A model generated the notes under the pieces. That model did not search any database. It was not told the DNA's origin and was given only the letters and a program-made list of their open reading frames with translations. A DNA stretch of 64,000 bases from Cannabis sativa (lineage: Eukaryota > Streptophyta > Magnoliopsida > Rosales > Cannabaceae). This document shows positions 11,912 to 21,716 of the stretch, one piece after another. The stretch covers positions 77,615,580-77,679,579 of the forward strand of contig NC_083610.1 in assembly GCF_029168945.1 (NCBI RefSeq), given 5' to 3'. Position numbers and translations under genes: made by a program. Every line of letters starts with the position of its first letter. The stretch's first letter is position 1.

Positions 11912-12582
11912 ATATTCAAAAATAACATTCAATCTGATTCGATTACAGTTGGATATCCAATATTAGGCGATCGATTGTAATTGAATCGACTAGTTATTAT
12001 TGAATTTGATCGATTTATACACACCCTGTATTTACACTATATATACTAAATTATATAATATTGGAGACTATGTATGTTTTATGTGTTTATTATGATTAAT
12101 TTTGTTTTTTTTTTTTATGTATATAATTAAGAGGATCTATATATATTGGGGCCTTTGCTACTACTCTTGCTATATGATTGTGTCTCTACCTCTGTATATA
12201 ACCCAAATAAATGATAAAATGAGATGATCACATAGCTAATATTTGAAATAAATGAATTAAAAGAATTAATTTTGATAAATAATAATTTCTTAAATATTAT
12301 AAAAAAGACACTAAATTATTGAACAATTATATTTAAGAATCATTCATGAGTTAGAAAAGAATGTAAAGTATATTCAATTATATATTTTACTAAAAGTCAT
12401 TATTCATGCAATTTTACCTATCTTTTATTTATATATTGTTTTATTAAAAAATTATTTAATATTTTGTTCAAATACAAAGATAATATTAACTGTTAGATTA
12501 AGATGTAATAAGGATTATAAATAAATCATTGCAAGTAGTTATTAATTTTGATATCCTATATATATATATATATATATATATA
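11912..12582. other. AT-rich intergenic DNA with TA microsatellite
   Basis: No gene. AT-rich sequence ending in a (TA)n run at about 12556-12582, which is the insertion site of the Helitron; the TA run continues beyond its other end. Confidence 0.6.
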
Positions 12583-12802
12583 TCTTTATATATTAAAAGT
12601 GCCTATTTAACGGCATTTCTTGGTTTAACAAAATATACTTACAAATAAAAGAATATTCTGTTAAATTCTCCCGTTAACAAATAAACTCAATAATTAAACT
12701 CAAAAAATTAAACAATCTTTTAAATATTAATAATCTCTTTTTAAATTAAAAAAAATCATCTTAGCCACATATCTCTCTAACAAACCTATCTTGGAGAATA
12801 TC

Positions 12803-13063
12803 ATGTTTCCTCTTACTAAAAAGGTTCTCCTTAAAAAAAATATTAATAATTTTATTTTCCCCTGCGTCACCGCCTTGGCCTTCCTCTCCCTCACCATTCT
12901 CGTCCTCTACAGGTCCTTTTCCCCATGCTCTGATGTTTCTTTTTTATGTTTTAGTTTTTATTTATTGGTTGGGACATTTTGTCTATAACAGATTGACGAC
13001 TTCGCCACCCAGACGAAAATGGTTGTCGGCCACAATCTAGAATGTATAGGCAATTGGTTTTAA
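12803..13063 (+). pseudogene. Fragment resembling the N-terminus of a type II membrane protein
   Basis: ATG at 12803 opens a Lys-rich N-terminus, then a hydrophobic run F-P-C-V-T-A-L-A-F-L-S-L-T-I-L-V-L-Y, as in signal anchors of Golgi enzymes. A possible donor (CAG-GTCC, about 12912) and acceptor (ATAACAG, up to 12991) are followed by a block reading D-D-F-A-T-Q-T-K-M-V-V-G-H-N-L-E, but the phases do not join cleanly, so it is scored as broken. The family is not recognised with confidence. It lies inside the Helitron, upstream of the TOPLESS exons and in the same orientation. Confidence 0.4.
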
Positions 13064-13138
13064 AAGGATCTAAGAGGGCTGTTTGGCTGTGTTAATTTGA
13101 TCTGAAGAGGGTTAGATCTTTGTTTGGTTGCAAGGAAG

Positions 13139-13539
13139 ATGACTTCGCTAAGCAGAGAGCTTGTATTTCTTATACTTCAATTTCTTGACGAAGAAAAATT
13201 CAAGGAGACCGTACATAAGTATGCTTATTTTTTAATGATCTTTTGCTTTTATTAGTTTCATTTTTTTTATGGAAAATAATATATTTGATTTTTTTTATTC
13301 TTTCTGATAAACCATATATTTGAATGCTGATATAAAATGAATGATTGTGGGGTTGTTAGGTTGGAGCAAGAGTCAGGGTTTTTCTTCAACATGAGGTATT
13401 TTGAAGACATGGTAACAGGTGGCGAGTGGGAAGAGGTAGAAAAGTATCAATCTGGTTTTACAAAGGTTGACAATAATAGATACTCTATGAAGATCTTTTT
13501 CGAGATTAGGAAGCAGAAGCATATGGAAGCTTTAGACAA
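13139..13539 (+). pseudogene. TOPLESS/TPR corepressor fragment, coding exons 1-2
   Basis: TOPLESS proteins are nuclear Groucho-type corepressors that bind EAR motifs and recruit histone deacetylases. Exon 1 (13139-13218) starts with ATG and reads M-T-S-L-S-R-E-L-V-F-L-I-L-Q-F-L-D-E, the start of the LisH domain. A GT donor (13219) and TAG acceptor (13357-13359) join in phase 2 to give the codon for Lys in T-V-H-K-L-E-Q. Exon 2 (13360-13539) covers the rest of LisH and much of CTLH (E-S-G-F-F-F-N-M, F-T-K-V-D, S-M-K-I-F-F-E-I-R-K-Q-K) and ends at a second GT donor. About 86 residues of a protein normally about 1,100 long. No frameshift or stop inside. Later exons, including CRA and WD40 parts, are absent. 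Best read as a Helitron capture rather than a decayed local gene. Confidence 0.9.
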
Positions 13540-14082
13540 GTATGTGTTTTAAGGTTTTATTGAATCAGGAATGTTGGATTTTATTCATTTTCTTGATTGT
13601 ATTGTTGGTTACACATAGTAGCTCTTTTTGCTGATTGGTCCTTTTGGGGTTGGTAAGAATTAAATTCTCTTCTTTCATTTAACTACATGATTATCATTTA
13701 ATTATTTTCTTAACGTAGTTTTCATTTCATTATCCAAAGTAAAGCTTATGTTAAGTGATTTAGTGAACTGAAATATGTTTTGTCATGCAATAGAAATAGT
13801 TATGCTACAATAGAAATATGTTGGCTGTGTTTTCAGTAATTGTGTTTTTAAAAGTAAGAATATAAAACAGTTTTTTGTCATTTTAAAAATTTAATGGTAT
13901 TTAAAACAAGTTTTTTAAAACTATTTTTAGATTTATATATCAGGTATATATCTCCTCTATTTATTAGAATTATATTTATTCAAATGTTTTGTTTATAATA
14001 GTATTATATATCCTCAATATATAACAAAGAAAAAGAAATTAAGGAATTATATTTGTCAATTAATTTGATAATCAACTTTCAG

Positions 14083-14193
14083 GTAGAACTGAGACAAAAG
14101 ATTTTCCAATTACATTGGCACAAAAGGATTGAGCTAATTTGTTTCCAAAAGTTTGAATTATTACGACTAATCACCAACAATCTGAAATTAGAG
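14083..14193 (+). other. Unassigned exon-like block in the Helitron
   Basis: 111 bases open in phase 0 for 37 codons, preceded by a good acceptor (ACTTTCAG) and followed by a good donor (GAG-GTATGT). The reading is Leu/Lys/Ile-rich (R-Q-K-I-F-Q-L-H-W-H-K-R). It does not match the next TOPLESS exon. It may be a third captured fragment or chance. Confidence 0.35.
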
Positions 14194-14332
14194 GTATGTT
14201 CTATTTGAATTAATTTATTCATTGGGCTTATATATTTGTGTATTTTTTTTTTTGTGTGTATTTGTGTATATATGCGATTTTTTTTTTATGAATTACTTTT
14301 TTTAAAAAATAAATATGTTTATATAAATTTAA

Positions 14333-14505
14333 ATTTAAACTCTATATAAAATAATATTTTTTTTTTCTAGAAACATAAAGCTACAGACTAATTTCATTAA
14401 CAATAATCAATATAAAATTTAAACTCTACATTAAAAAATACCTTCTTTTTTTTTTCTAGAAACATAAAGCTACAAACTAATTTCATTAACAATCATCAAT
14501 ATAAA
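14333..14505 (+). repeat. 84-89 bp tandem duplication in the Helitron tail
   Basis: Two copies starting ATTTAAACTCTA at 14333 and 14417. Each contains a T-run, CTAGAAACATAAAGCTACA and a CAATATAAA-like end. Differences are mainly poly-T length. Confidence 0.75.
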
Positions 14506-14765
14506 TATTCAAGTATGAATAGATCAGAACAAATAAATATTCAAGTATTTCAATAAATTCATAAACAAATAAATCAGAACAATTCAAAATCTCAAATCAA
14601 GAAAATTAAAAGTTTAGATTTATAATCTTTACAAATATGAAAAACTTAAATAGATCTATCTACCATTGTTGTTGCCGTTGCTTAGTTACTGAATTTTTAA
14701 ACAAAAACTACTAGAACTTATATAAAACTAATATTTACGTGGCTCGCCACGTAACTCTCATCTAG

Positions 14766-14800
<35 letters not shown>

Positions 14801-14969
14801 CTCAAACTATAAGACGTGTGAATTATGCATCAACAAAGTTTTAATCAAAATTTCATCGCAAACTATCGTTTCACTTATCATTATAACAATAAAATACCAA
14901 GTTTCAAGGAACCATTGCTAAACCATCATCAAACTTAAAGTGCTGTTTTTGGCAAAAAATAAAATAAAA

Positions 14970-15344
14970 GGGTAAATACTATTTTGGACCCTCTGTTTTA
15001 CAAAAGTTACCAATTGGACCCTGTGTTTTGTTAAATGACAAAATAGACCCTGTATTTTCTAAAATAGTACAAATAGGACCCTGAATTGAATTTTTGTCAA
15101 AATAAAGTTTAATTATAATCCGATCTAAAAGTGCTATATGACAAAACTGTTTACATTTTTTGTATCTGTTCGTATTAAGCATTGTCTTCAAGTTAGTTGT
15201 ATTAAAAAAAAAGTTATCAAAAATTAAGCTCAGGGTCCTATTTTTACTATTTTAGAAAATACAGGGTCCATTTTGTCATTTAACAAAACACAGAGTCCAA
15301 TCTGTAACTTTTACAAAATACAAGGTCCAAAATAGTATTTACCC
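14970..15344. mobile_element. Fold-back Mutator-like MITE, 9-bp target duplication
   Basis: 375 bp with long terminal inverted repeats of about 115 bp; both ends read GGGTAAATACTATTTTGGAC going inward. Flanked by a perfect 9-bp duplication AAAATAAAA (14961-14969 and 15345-15353). A 9-bp duplication with long inverted repeats is characteristic of Mutator-like elements. No transposase; the open frame inside is an arm artefact. Confidence 0.8.
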
Positions 15345-15472
15345 AAAATAAAAATAACTATAAGTTTTCATGACACCATCGCAAATCTGTTGGTAAAACA
15401 TTGTTAAGAATCACCAAGGACAATTTTTTGCAAAAATTTAGAGTAAAAATGCAAGCAAAACAAATAAATCAT

Positions 15473-15892
15473 AGGAAAATTCTACAATGCACCCCTTTAA
15501 AATGGATATATTGATGCACCCCTATCTGTTTTAGCATCCGAAATAATTTTTTGGTCAAATTTTTTCTCATAGTCATGTATGTTATAGTTATTTAAGACAT
15601 CCTGCAAAATTTTAAGAAATTCAGAAAAGTTTAACACGCCGAAAACTACGTTCAAACAGTGTGTTGCACGCGTGACTATTTTATTTTATACGCGTGTAAA
15701 ATAGACGGTTTGAACATTGTTTTCTATATTGTAAATTATTCTGAATTTTTCAAAATTTTGTAGGACATCTTAAATAGATATAACGTACATGAATATGAAA
15801 AAAAAAATAGACTAAAAAATTCTTCTAAATGCCGAAACAAGTTAATGGTGCATCAATACATCTATTTTAAGGGGTGCATTGTAGAATCACCC
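15473..15892. mobile_element. Second fold-back element, 8-bp target duplication
   Basis: 420 bp, nearly palindromic throughout. Arms share ATTCTACAATGCACCCCTT inward and pair again around TTGAAC and ACGCG near the centre (about 15640-15710). Flanked by TAAATCAT at 15465-15472 and 15893-15900. An 8-bp duplication would suit hAT; with one mismatch it extends to 9 bp and would suit Mutator. The very ends are imperfect, so the class is open. Confidence 0.65.
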
Positions 15893-15900
15893 TAAATCAT

Positions 15901-16738
15901 ATATAATATTGTTAGAGGAATTTAGACAAGACACAATATCGCAAATAATCAAGGAAACCGGTCAAGAATACTCAAAAGTAATAATATATGCGAGTATCCG
16001 CTTAAAGTCTTGAGAACTCATGAATGAAATCACAATAGCAATAATAATAACAAAGAGACATGAGAATTATAGTAGTTCAACAAAACTTGTTTCTCTACTT
16101 CACACGATTGTGATTAAGTTTATTCGAAGATTGAGTCACTCCTTTATATACAAATGAAATTTTTATATTAATTATGTTTGAATATAATAATTCTTTTATG
16201 AAAGTTTTAACATATATAAGTACTCCTAATTGCATTGTCAAGCGTCCATGGATTAATTTACCTAATCTTGTGGGTTATGGAGGATCGTGACAGACTCTCA
16301 TTTAGGCACCGCAATTGAGAAAAAAATTATGCTTTAGTTTGTTATTTTATTTTAATTTGTTTGAAATCAAACACCAAAATAGTAAAAAGTCTTCACAAAT
16401 ATGTTTTATAATAATAAAATCTTTACAAAATTAAATAAATTTATTAAAAGTAATTATAATATTTATTGGAACTAGATAGATATATGTTTTTATAATTAGC
16501 CTTCACAAAGTAAAAATTTTAAGTCTCTCATCGTAAATGACTAGGCTTAATTAGGTGTACACTTTAATCGTAGTTGTCGTTGTCGCACATTATAACCGTG
16601 TTTATACAAATGGAGCGGAGGAGAACTATTTTATGCTTGCATACGTATGTGGATCCTACATTGTGATTCTGTTACGTTCTCTTGCATAAGTATGTTTATT
16701 ACATGTATGTATACTTAGTGCAATTAGGAAACATGCAT
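15901..16738. other. AT-rich intergenic DNA
   Basis: No open frame, repeat family or splice-site series recognised. Confidence 0.5.
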
Positions 16739-16832
16739 CATTTTGGTACCACAAAGACCCAATAGCATGAAATTGGGTATGTATTCATTTTGGTACCACA
16801 AAGACCCAACAGCATGAAATTGGGTATGCATT
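16739..16832 (+). repeat. 47-bp tandem duplication
   Basis: Two copies starting CATTTTGGTACCACAAAGAC at 16739 and 16786, differing by two or three substitutions. No known function. Confidence 0.85.
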
Positions 16833-17530
16833 GCGAGACTATACTCACAATAGGATGAAACTTTATCCTATTAACACAGATAAGATGTTTCCATTTCAAA
16901 TAAAAAAAAAAAAACAAACAAAGAAATTAGATATGTTCAAAAACCTTTCCATTAATGTTTTAAATGAATATTCTTTGTGGTTTAAATTTGAGTAATTACA
17001 ACATAAAAGAAAATAAATTAGTACTGCAATAGTGATGGAGGTGATAACATCATCAATGTGGTGCCATCGTGATAGTAATGGTAAAAAGAGAGCGGGGTTG
17101 TAGTTATTGGTAGGAGGAATGATGTAGTCAACATAAAAGGAAAATTTGAGTTTTTATGGTTAGTGAACACCTACTGATTCAAAACAATCTCTCACTTTTT
17201 TTTTTTTTTTCAAGAAACAATCTCTTACTTTTATACTATATAAGAATATATATCTTTCTTATATTTATATGCTCAACCAAAATAGCCTTATAACTTCTCA
17301 AATTCTTAATTGCTAACTCAAGCTTTCCCTTTCATTATCTCACACAAAAGCAAGGTCACAATCCCAAAGCCAATCAGAACACTCCTTCGCCCCCAGCCAC
17401 CAAATCATCCCAACATCCTCTTCAAAAATTATGTTTGGGTAGGCTCTTTTAATATTTTTTTTTTAGTATTTTGAATAGATCTAATGATGTCATTTTTTTT
17501 TAAGATCTAAGATTTTTGATTTTTTTTAGG
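16833..17530. other. Intergenic DNA, nothing recognised
   Basis: AT-rich with poly-A (about 16900) and poly-T (about 17200) runs, and a more C-rich stretch at 17330-17420 without an open frame. Confidence 0.5.
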
Positions 17531-18050
17531 TCTGAGCTCGACTACCAAAGCCCACCAAGAGCTCACTATTAAAGTATGTCTTAAGGTTAGGGGTGAGTTC
17601 GCCAAGAGCTCACTAAGCTCACTAGGCACTCGACAAAAGAGCTCACTAATGAAGTATTTCATAGGTTTGGGTTCCTTAAGAGCTCACTGAGCTCGACATG
17701 AGCTTACCATGCTCAACAAGAACTTATTGAGCTTTTGTCAAGCCTAGTGAGCTCAATGCTATTAGCGAGCCTGCCCTAATCTATTAAATACTCTATCGTG
17801 AGCTCTTGTTAAGCTTAGTGAGCTCGACATGTGCTCACCAGGCTCAACAAGAACTCACTGAACTTTTGTCGAGCCTAGTGAGCTCAATGCTATTAGCCAG
17901 CCCGCCCTAATCTATTAAATACTCTATCGTGAGGTCTTGTCAAGCTTAGTGAGCTGGGTAAGCTCTTGGTGAACCCACCCGTAACATATGCAATGTCCTC
18001 TATCGATGAGATTTTGGTAAGCTTGCTCTTGTCAAGCTCAGTGAGCTCAT
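17531..18050. repeat. GAGCTC-rich complex tandem repeat
   Basis: Built from short GAGCTCACTAAGCTC-like words in both orientations, with a clear higher-order unit of 131 bp: GCTCAATGCTATTAGC begins at 17751 and again at 17882, each followed by GCCCTAATCTATTAAATACT. GC content is visibly above the flanks. It ends about 135 bp before the F LTR. The minus-strand open frame here is a repeat artefact. Confidence 0.75.
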
Positions 18051-18185
18051 GTAAAAAACTAAAAATACTACATTTAATTATTTTATGAAACCCAAAAAAA
18101 TACATTAAGGCATCATTAAATCTATTCAAAACAACAACAAAATTGTAAAAATATAACTTAAACATAGATTTTGAAGAGGAAGACT

Positions 18186-18674
18186 TGTTAGAAATTTATA
18201 TATATGAAATGAAGCATATATGATCATGTATAAAATGCAGAATTAATCAAACATATACTCACTATGAATAATAATCGAAATACCTCCAGCCATTGAATTT
18301 TTTTGAGCTTCAATCCCACACAAATGTTGATTTGCAAACGAAAAAGAAACTGATTAGTGTGGGTAATCGGACTTCTAAGCTCTTTCTACTCTCTTTAGAT
18401 GGATTTACTGTTTTTCACAAAATGAGTAGTGAGCTCGGGGACCGAGACCCTATATTTATATAGGTGAGACCTACCATCAAGGTCTCTGCCATAATTAATT
18501 GTCTAAATATTTTGACGATTAATTCTGAAAATTAAATCGAGTAATTGAAATATTTAGTAATTAAATCTGACCATAATTAGAATATATTAATTAATTAGTA
18601 AATAATTAATTATATTTTATAAAACAAACCAAATAAAATATTTGATTTGTTACCATATAAAAAATATTCTAACA
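18186..18674 (-). repeat. LTR of element F (minus strand)
   Basis: 489 bp beginning TGTTAGAA and ending TTCTAACA on the plus strand. On the minus strand a purine-rich tract (CCAAGTAGGAGAG, from 18675-18687) directly precedes the LTR start, so this is the 3' LTR of a minus-strand copia-like element extending right. A TATA-like TATATTTATA lies near 18450. The partner LTR was not found in the window. Confidence 0.7.
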
Positions 18675-19270
18675 CTCTCCTACTTGGTCAGTATTTAAAT
18701 TAATTTACCACTTAAAATCCAACGTTCCTCATTACATGATATATATATATATATATATCATAGTGATAGGTCCTCATTATATGTCGAATTATCTTCCATG
18801 TATTACGATATATTCATTATATAACAATGTATTTAATGTGGGAATGTACTTAAGTAAATAAACCCTAAACCTTATGTTTATTCTAGTCCTCTTACGATAA
18901 TTTTCTCATATTAAATTAAGATGCACATATATATGAGAAAATATCAAAAGTAGAGTTTCATTGCATAATTTTAGTTGTACAAATAAATACTGCATATGGG
19001 GTAACAGAATCCCATATTTACTTTACAATCCTTGAATTTGTGTTGCGACATGCCTTTAGTCAAAGATATGCGATCATCCAATTCAATTTGCGTGCTTAAT
19101 GACCACTTATCACGCCTCTTTATGACTAAATTCTTAATGTCGATATGCTAGATTCGACCAGTGCTCTTATAGTTATTAGTCATAATTATTGTAGCTGAAT
19201 TTGTCGCAAAATTTTCTTATTGGCCTGAAATATAATTCTGAACTCTAGGCCTACTAATGAAACTCTATAA
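18675..19270 (-). other. Decayed internal sequence of element F
   Basis: Sequence next to the F polypurine tract, with a (TA)n run at about 18741-18759 and no surviving open frame. It is interrupted at 19271 by element D; the last five bases (TATAA, 19266-19270) are D's target duplication and recur at 42857-42861. Confidence 0.5.
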
Positions 19271-19806
19271 TGTTAGAGTTTTTCATCACTCATAAAATAT
19301 GCAATAACAAGATTCAATTCTATAGATAAATATATTACATATAATTATAAGTATGAAAAACATAAATCTAAAGAATATCTTTGTTGATTCAAAGAAAAAC
19401 ACTCAAATAGTAGAAGTGTACCTTAATCCATAGATAGTGATGATCTTAATCCATCTTGTAGAGCTAATCTTTGGGGTGTTTTTGGATAATGATCTTCCAA
19501 GAAAACAAGACTTAGAGTTTTCTAATTTTCTCTCTTGATGGGGAAAGATGATAATAGAAATTGGCTCTTGTTTCTTGGGGACCACTACCAATTTATAACC
19601 TCATAGCTAGGTTATTAATTTGAAGTATTTCTAATTTAGCCCCTCAATAAATTAGAAATATCGCTTAGGGTATCTAGAAATTTAGCTCATGACACTTTAA
19701 TATCCAATGACCCACACTTACTAAAATGATCACTTTATTAGGGTCAGACTTTATATAGCAATACACACAAATACATATGAGCCCACATTAGAGATTTTAA
19801 TTCAAC
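19271..19806 (-). repeat. 3' LTR of element D
   Basis: 536 bp; minus-strand start TGTTGAATT, end CTCTAACA. About 300 bp of it (from about 19508) is repeated at 42558-42856. It includes a TATATAAAG box on the minus strand near 19750. Confidence 0.85.
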
Positions 19807-19813
19807 AATCTCC

Positions 19814-21697
19814 TGTTGGGTTTTATGCCCTAAATAAAACTCTGTTTCAATGTAATCCAGATTATTCAATATCAATAAAGTAACAGAAGTAATTTTTAAT
19901 TCACTTGTGTATGTTTTGGTTCACTTAATCAATTGCTTGTCTATTTGATTTATAAATTCATCCAAACCCCTTTTCACATACTTGATCATGTTTATTGTGT
20001 TGTCAACACAGTGGAAAACAAACATGACTATGTGAATAAAGTATTCCTAGATTTATCAAAACACTGGGTTTTACTGATATGACAATCTACAGCAGAGTTT
20101 ACTTACATTTGGAGAAATGTTATGTTCTTTCCAAAACATAGGTTAAAGTAAAGCTCAGGTTGGATGCATGGAGTATGCATTGGAATGGACCGATATTGAA
20201 CTTTGAATTAGATTTTGAAACTTACCGTAAACATCTATTCAATTCAATATCATAAGTTGATCCTAGATCACATGATCGAAATCCTGATATGGTTAGGCTC
20301 AATTTCAAGAGTATTATTCGTGTTCTTTGATTTGTTAGTTAAGCCTAATCTTTAGTCTGGGCAATACATACATTTTGGGAACACGGTAGTGCGATTGAGT
20401 GGGAGCGCTAACATAAATATGGAATCTATAGCTTCTATCTGGCGAATAGTAAGCAAAGGGTGATTTCCTTCGAGCTTAACCAAACGAGATAAATGATTGA
20501 GTACTCATTTCACTTAGTTGAAATATCATTTATACAGGGTTAAGTGTTTTAAGGATAAAATACATTGTAGGGTGTTACGGTAATTTAGTCCCTTTACAGT
20601 GTAAATCATCCATATAGAGGATCATTGATCACATAGGGATTATAACAATGGATAACTAATAATGTGTCTATATGGTGGAACATATAGAGCATTCTATATA
20701 CTGAGAGTGCAATTCTGAGTTCTATGTGTGGATTCAACGAAGAATTAATAAGTCAGTGAATTTAAGTGGTAAATTCTAGATCTGCTTATTGGAAGCTCGG
20801 ATATATAGACCCATGGTCCCCTCACTAGTTGAGATGATATTACTTGTAAGACTCATTTAATTGATTTTAATTAATCAATTAAAAATTCTCAAGATAGACT
20901 TGTCTATTTGAGAATTTATCACTTATTAAGGGCAAAACAGTAAATAGAGATTTTGAAGGGCATATTTATTAATTAGGAAACTTTAATTAGTTTCATTATT
21001 AATAAAATAAATGACAATATATTATTTGATAATTAATTTTAATTATTAAATAATTAGATTTGACATTTATGTGGTTGAACAAAGGAATTGGCAGTTTTTG
21101 ACAAAACAGGAAACTATCAGTGTAGGAAAAGGAAAGTTGGAAAAGTGGCAAGCCTTGTTTCCACAATGCCTAGGCCGGCCACTTAGCTTCCTTTTCTCTT
21201 TGATTTTTTCAATTCCAAATGTCAATCATAGCCCTGGGTGGTCTTCTATAAATAGAAGGCAAAGGCTTTAGAGTTGCATACAACTGTACAACCTTTTCAC
21301 AACATTATTCTGAAAGAATTTTCCCTCAGAAAATTCTCTCTGAGCCGCCACCCTCTCTCTCTCTCTCTCTCTTCCTTCACTGTTTCGAAAAGTATAAGTG
21401 CTAGAGTAGTGCCCACACACATCAAGTAATACCTCAATCATAGTGAGGAAGGCTGTGTAGAATTCAGAAACAACAAAGAAGGACTATCGGGCTCAGATCT
21501 TGATTATACTCTGCTACAGAAAGGAATCAAGGGTTAGAGATCTGAGTGGGAGAAGACATATATTCCGCTGCAATCACTGTAAGATTTCTGATACTCTTAT
21601 GTATTTAATTTCATATCGTTTTAGAAGTTCATATTTAGGTTGTTAAATCAACATACTTGTGAGTAGATCTAAGATCCTGGTAAAATAACTTCCAACA
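19814..21697 (+). repeat. 5' LTR of element A
   Basis: 1,884 bp, TGTTGGGTTTTATG to TTCCAACA. Promoter TATA box TATAAATAG at 21247-21255, followed downstream by a CT-microsatellite (about 21351-21371) in the transcribed leader. Contains a 64-bp dyad in U3 (19973-20036). Confidence 0.95.
19973..20036 (+). repeat. Nested dyad-symmetry motif in the U3 of element A
   Basis: Three nested inverted arm pairs share one centre: TTCACATA/TATGTGAA, CATGTTT/AAACATG and TGTGTTG/CAACACA, the innermost split by a single T. The same motif occurs in the other A LTR and in both B LTRs (for example 40481-40544). It may bind a dimeric regulator or fold as a cruciform; inference only. Confidence 0.6.
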
Positions 21698-21699
21698 AC

Positions 21700-21716
21700 T
21701 GGCACCAGAGCCATGG
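21700..21716 (+). other. Primer-binding site of element A (tRNA-Met type)
   Basis: TGGCACCAGAGCCATGG two bases after the LTR. It resembles the initiator tRNA-Met complement TGGTATCAGAGC; element C carries the exact consensus at the same place and B has TGGCCTCAGAGC. Confidence 0.85.

Larger units (their letters stand above)
12583..14765 (+). mobile_element. Non-autonomous Helitron carrying host gene fragments
   Basis: The 5' terminus is TCTTTATATATTAAAAG preceded by A (12583). The 3' terminus is CTAG (14762-14765) followed by T, preceded at the usual distance by a perfect 7-bp stem (TACGTGG / CCACGTA, 14736-14753, loop CTCG). These are the Helitron hallmarks: 5' TC, 3' CTRR, subterminal hairpin, insertion between A and T, no target duplication. 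Both flanks are TA-repeat, consistent with one AT target. Inside are a membrane-anchor-like exon, two TOPLESS exons and an unassigned exon-like block. No Rep/helicase was seen, so movement would depend on an autonomous partner. Confidence 0.8.

Noticed and set aside
12556..12582. TA-repeats here, at 14766-14801 and at 18741-18759 as possible origin or regulatory signals
   Set aside because: Simple microsatellites; the first two are explained as the two halves of the Helitron target.
14979..15191. 70-codon minus-strand frame
   Set aside because: It lies in the arm and loop of the fold-back element; repeated G-P-I/T-E-G-P wording comes from the inverted repeat.
16739..16832. Possible CRISPR-like or LTR repeat
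   Set aside because: Only two adjacent 47-bp copies with no spacers and no TG..CA ends; a plain tandem duplication.
17893..18165. 90-codon minus-strand frame
   Set aside because: It covers the GAGCTC repeat and AT-rich edge; composition and repetition explain it.
19403..19591. 62-codon minus-strand frame in D's LTR
   Set aside because: It is inside an LTR, and the partner LTR (42558-42856) does not preserve it.
21071..21271. 66-codon frame, repeated as 80 codons at 29230-29472
   Set aside because: It sits in the A LTRs over the TATA box; length differs between copies and no motif is present.
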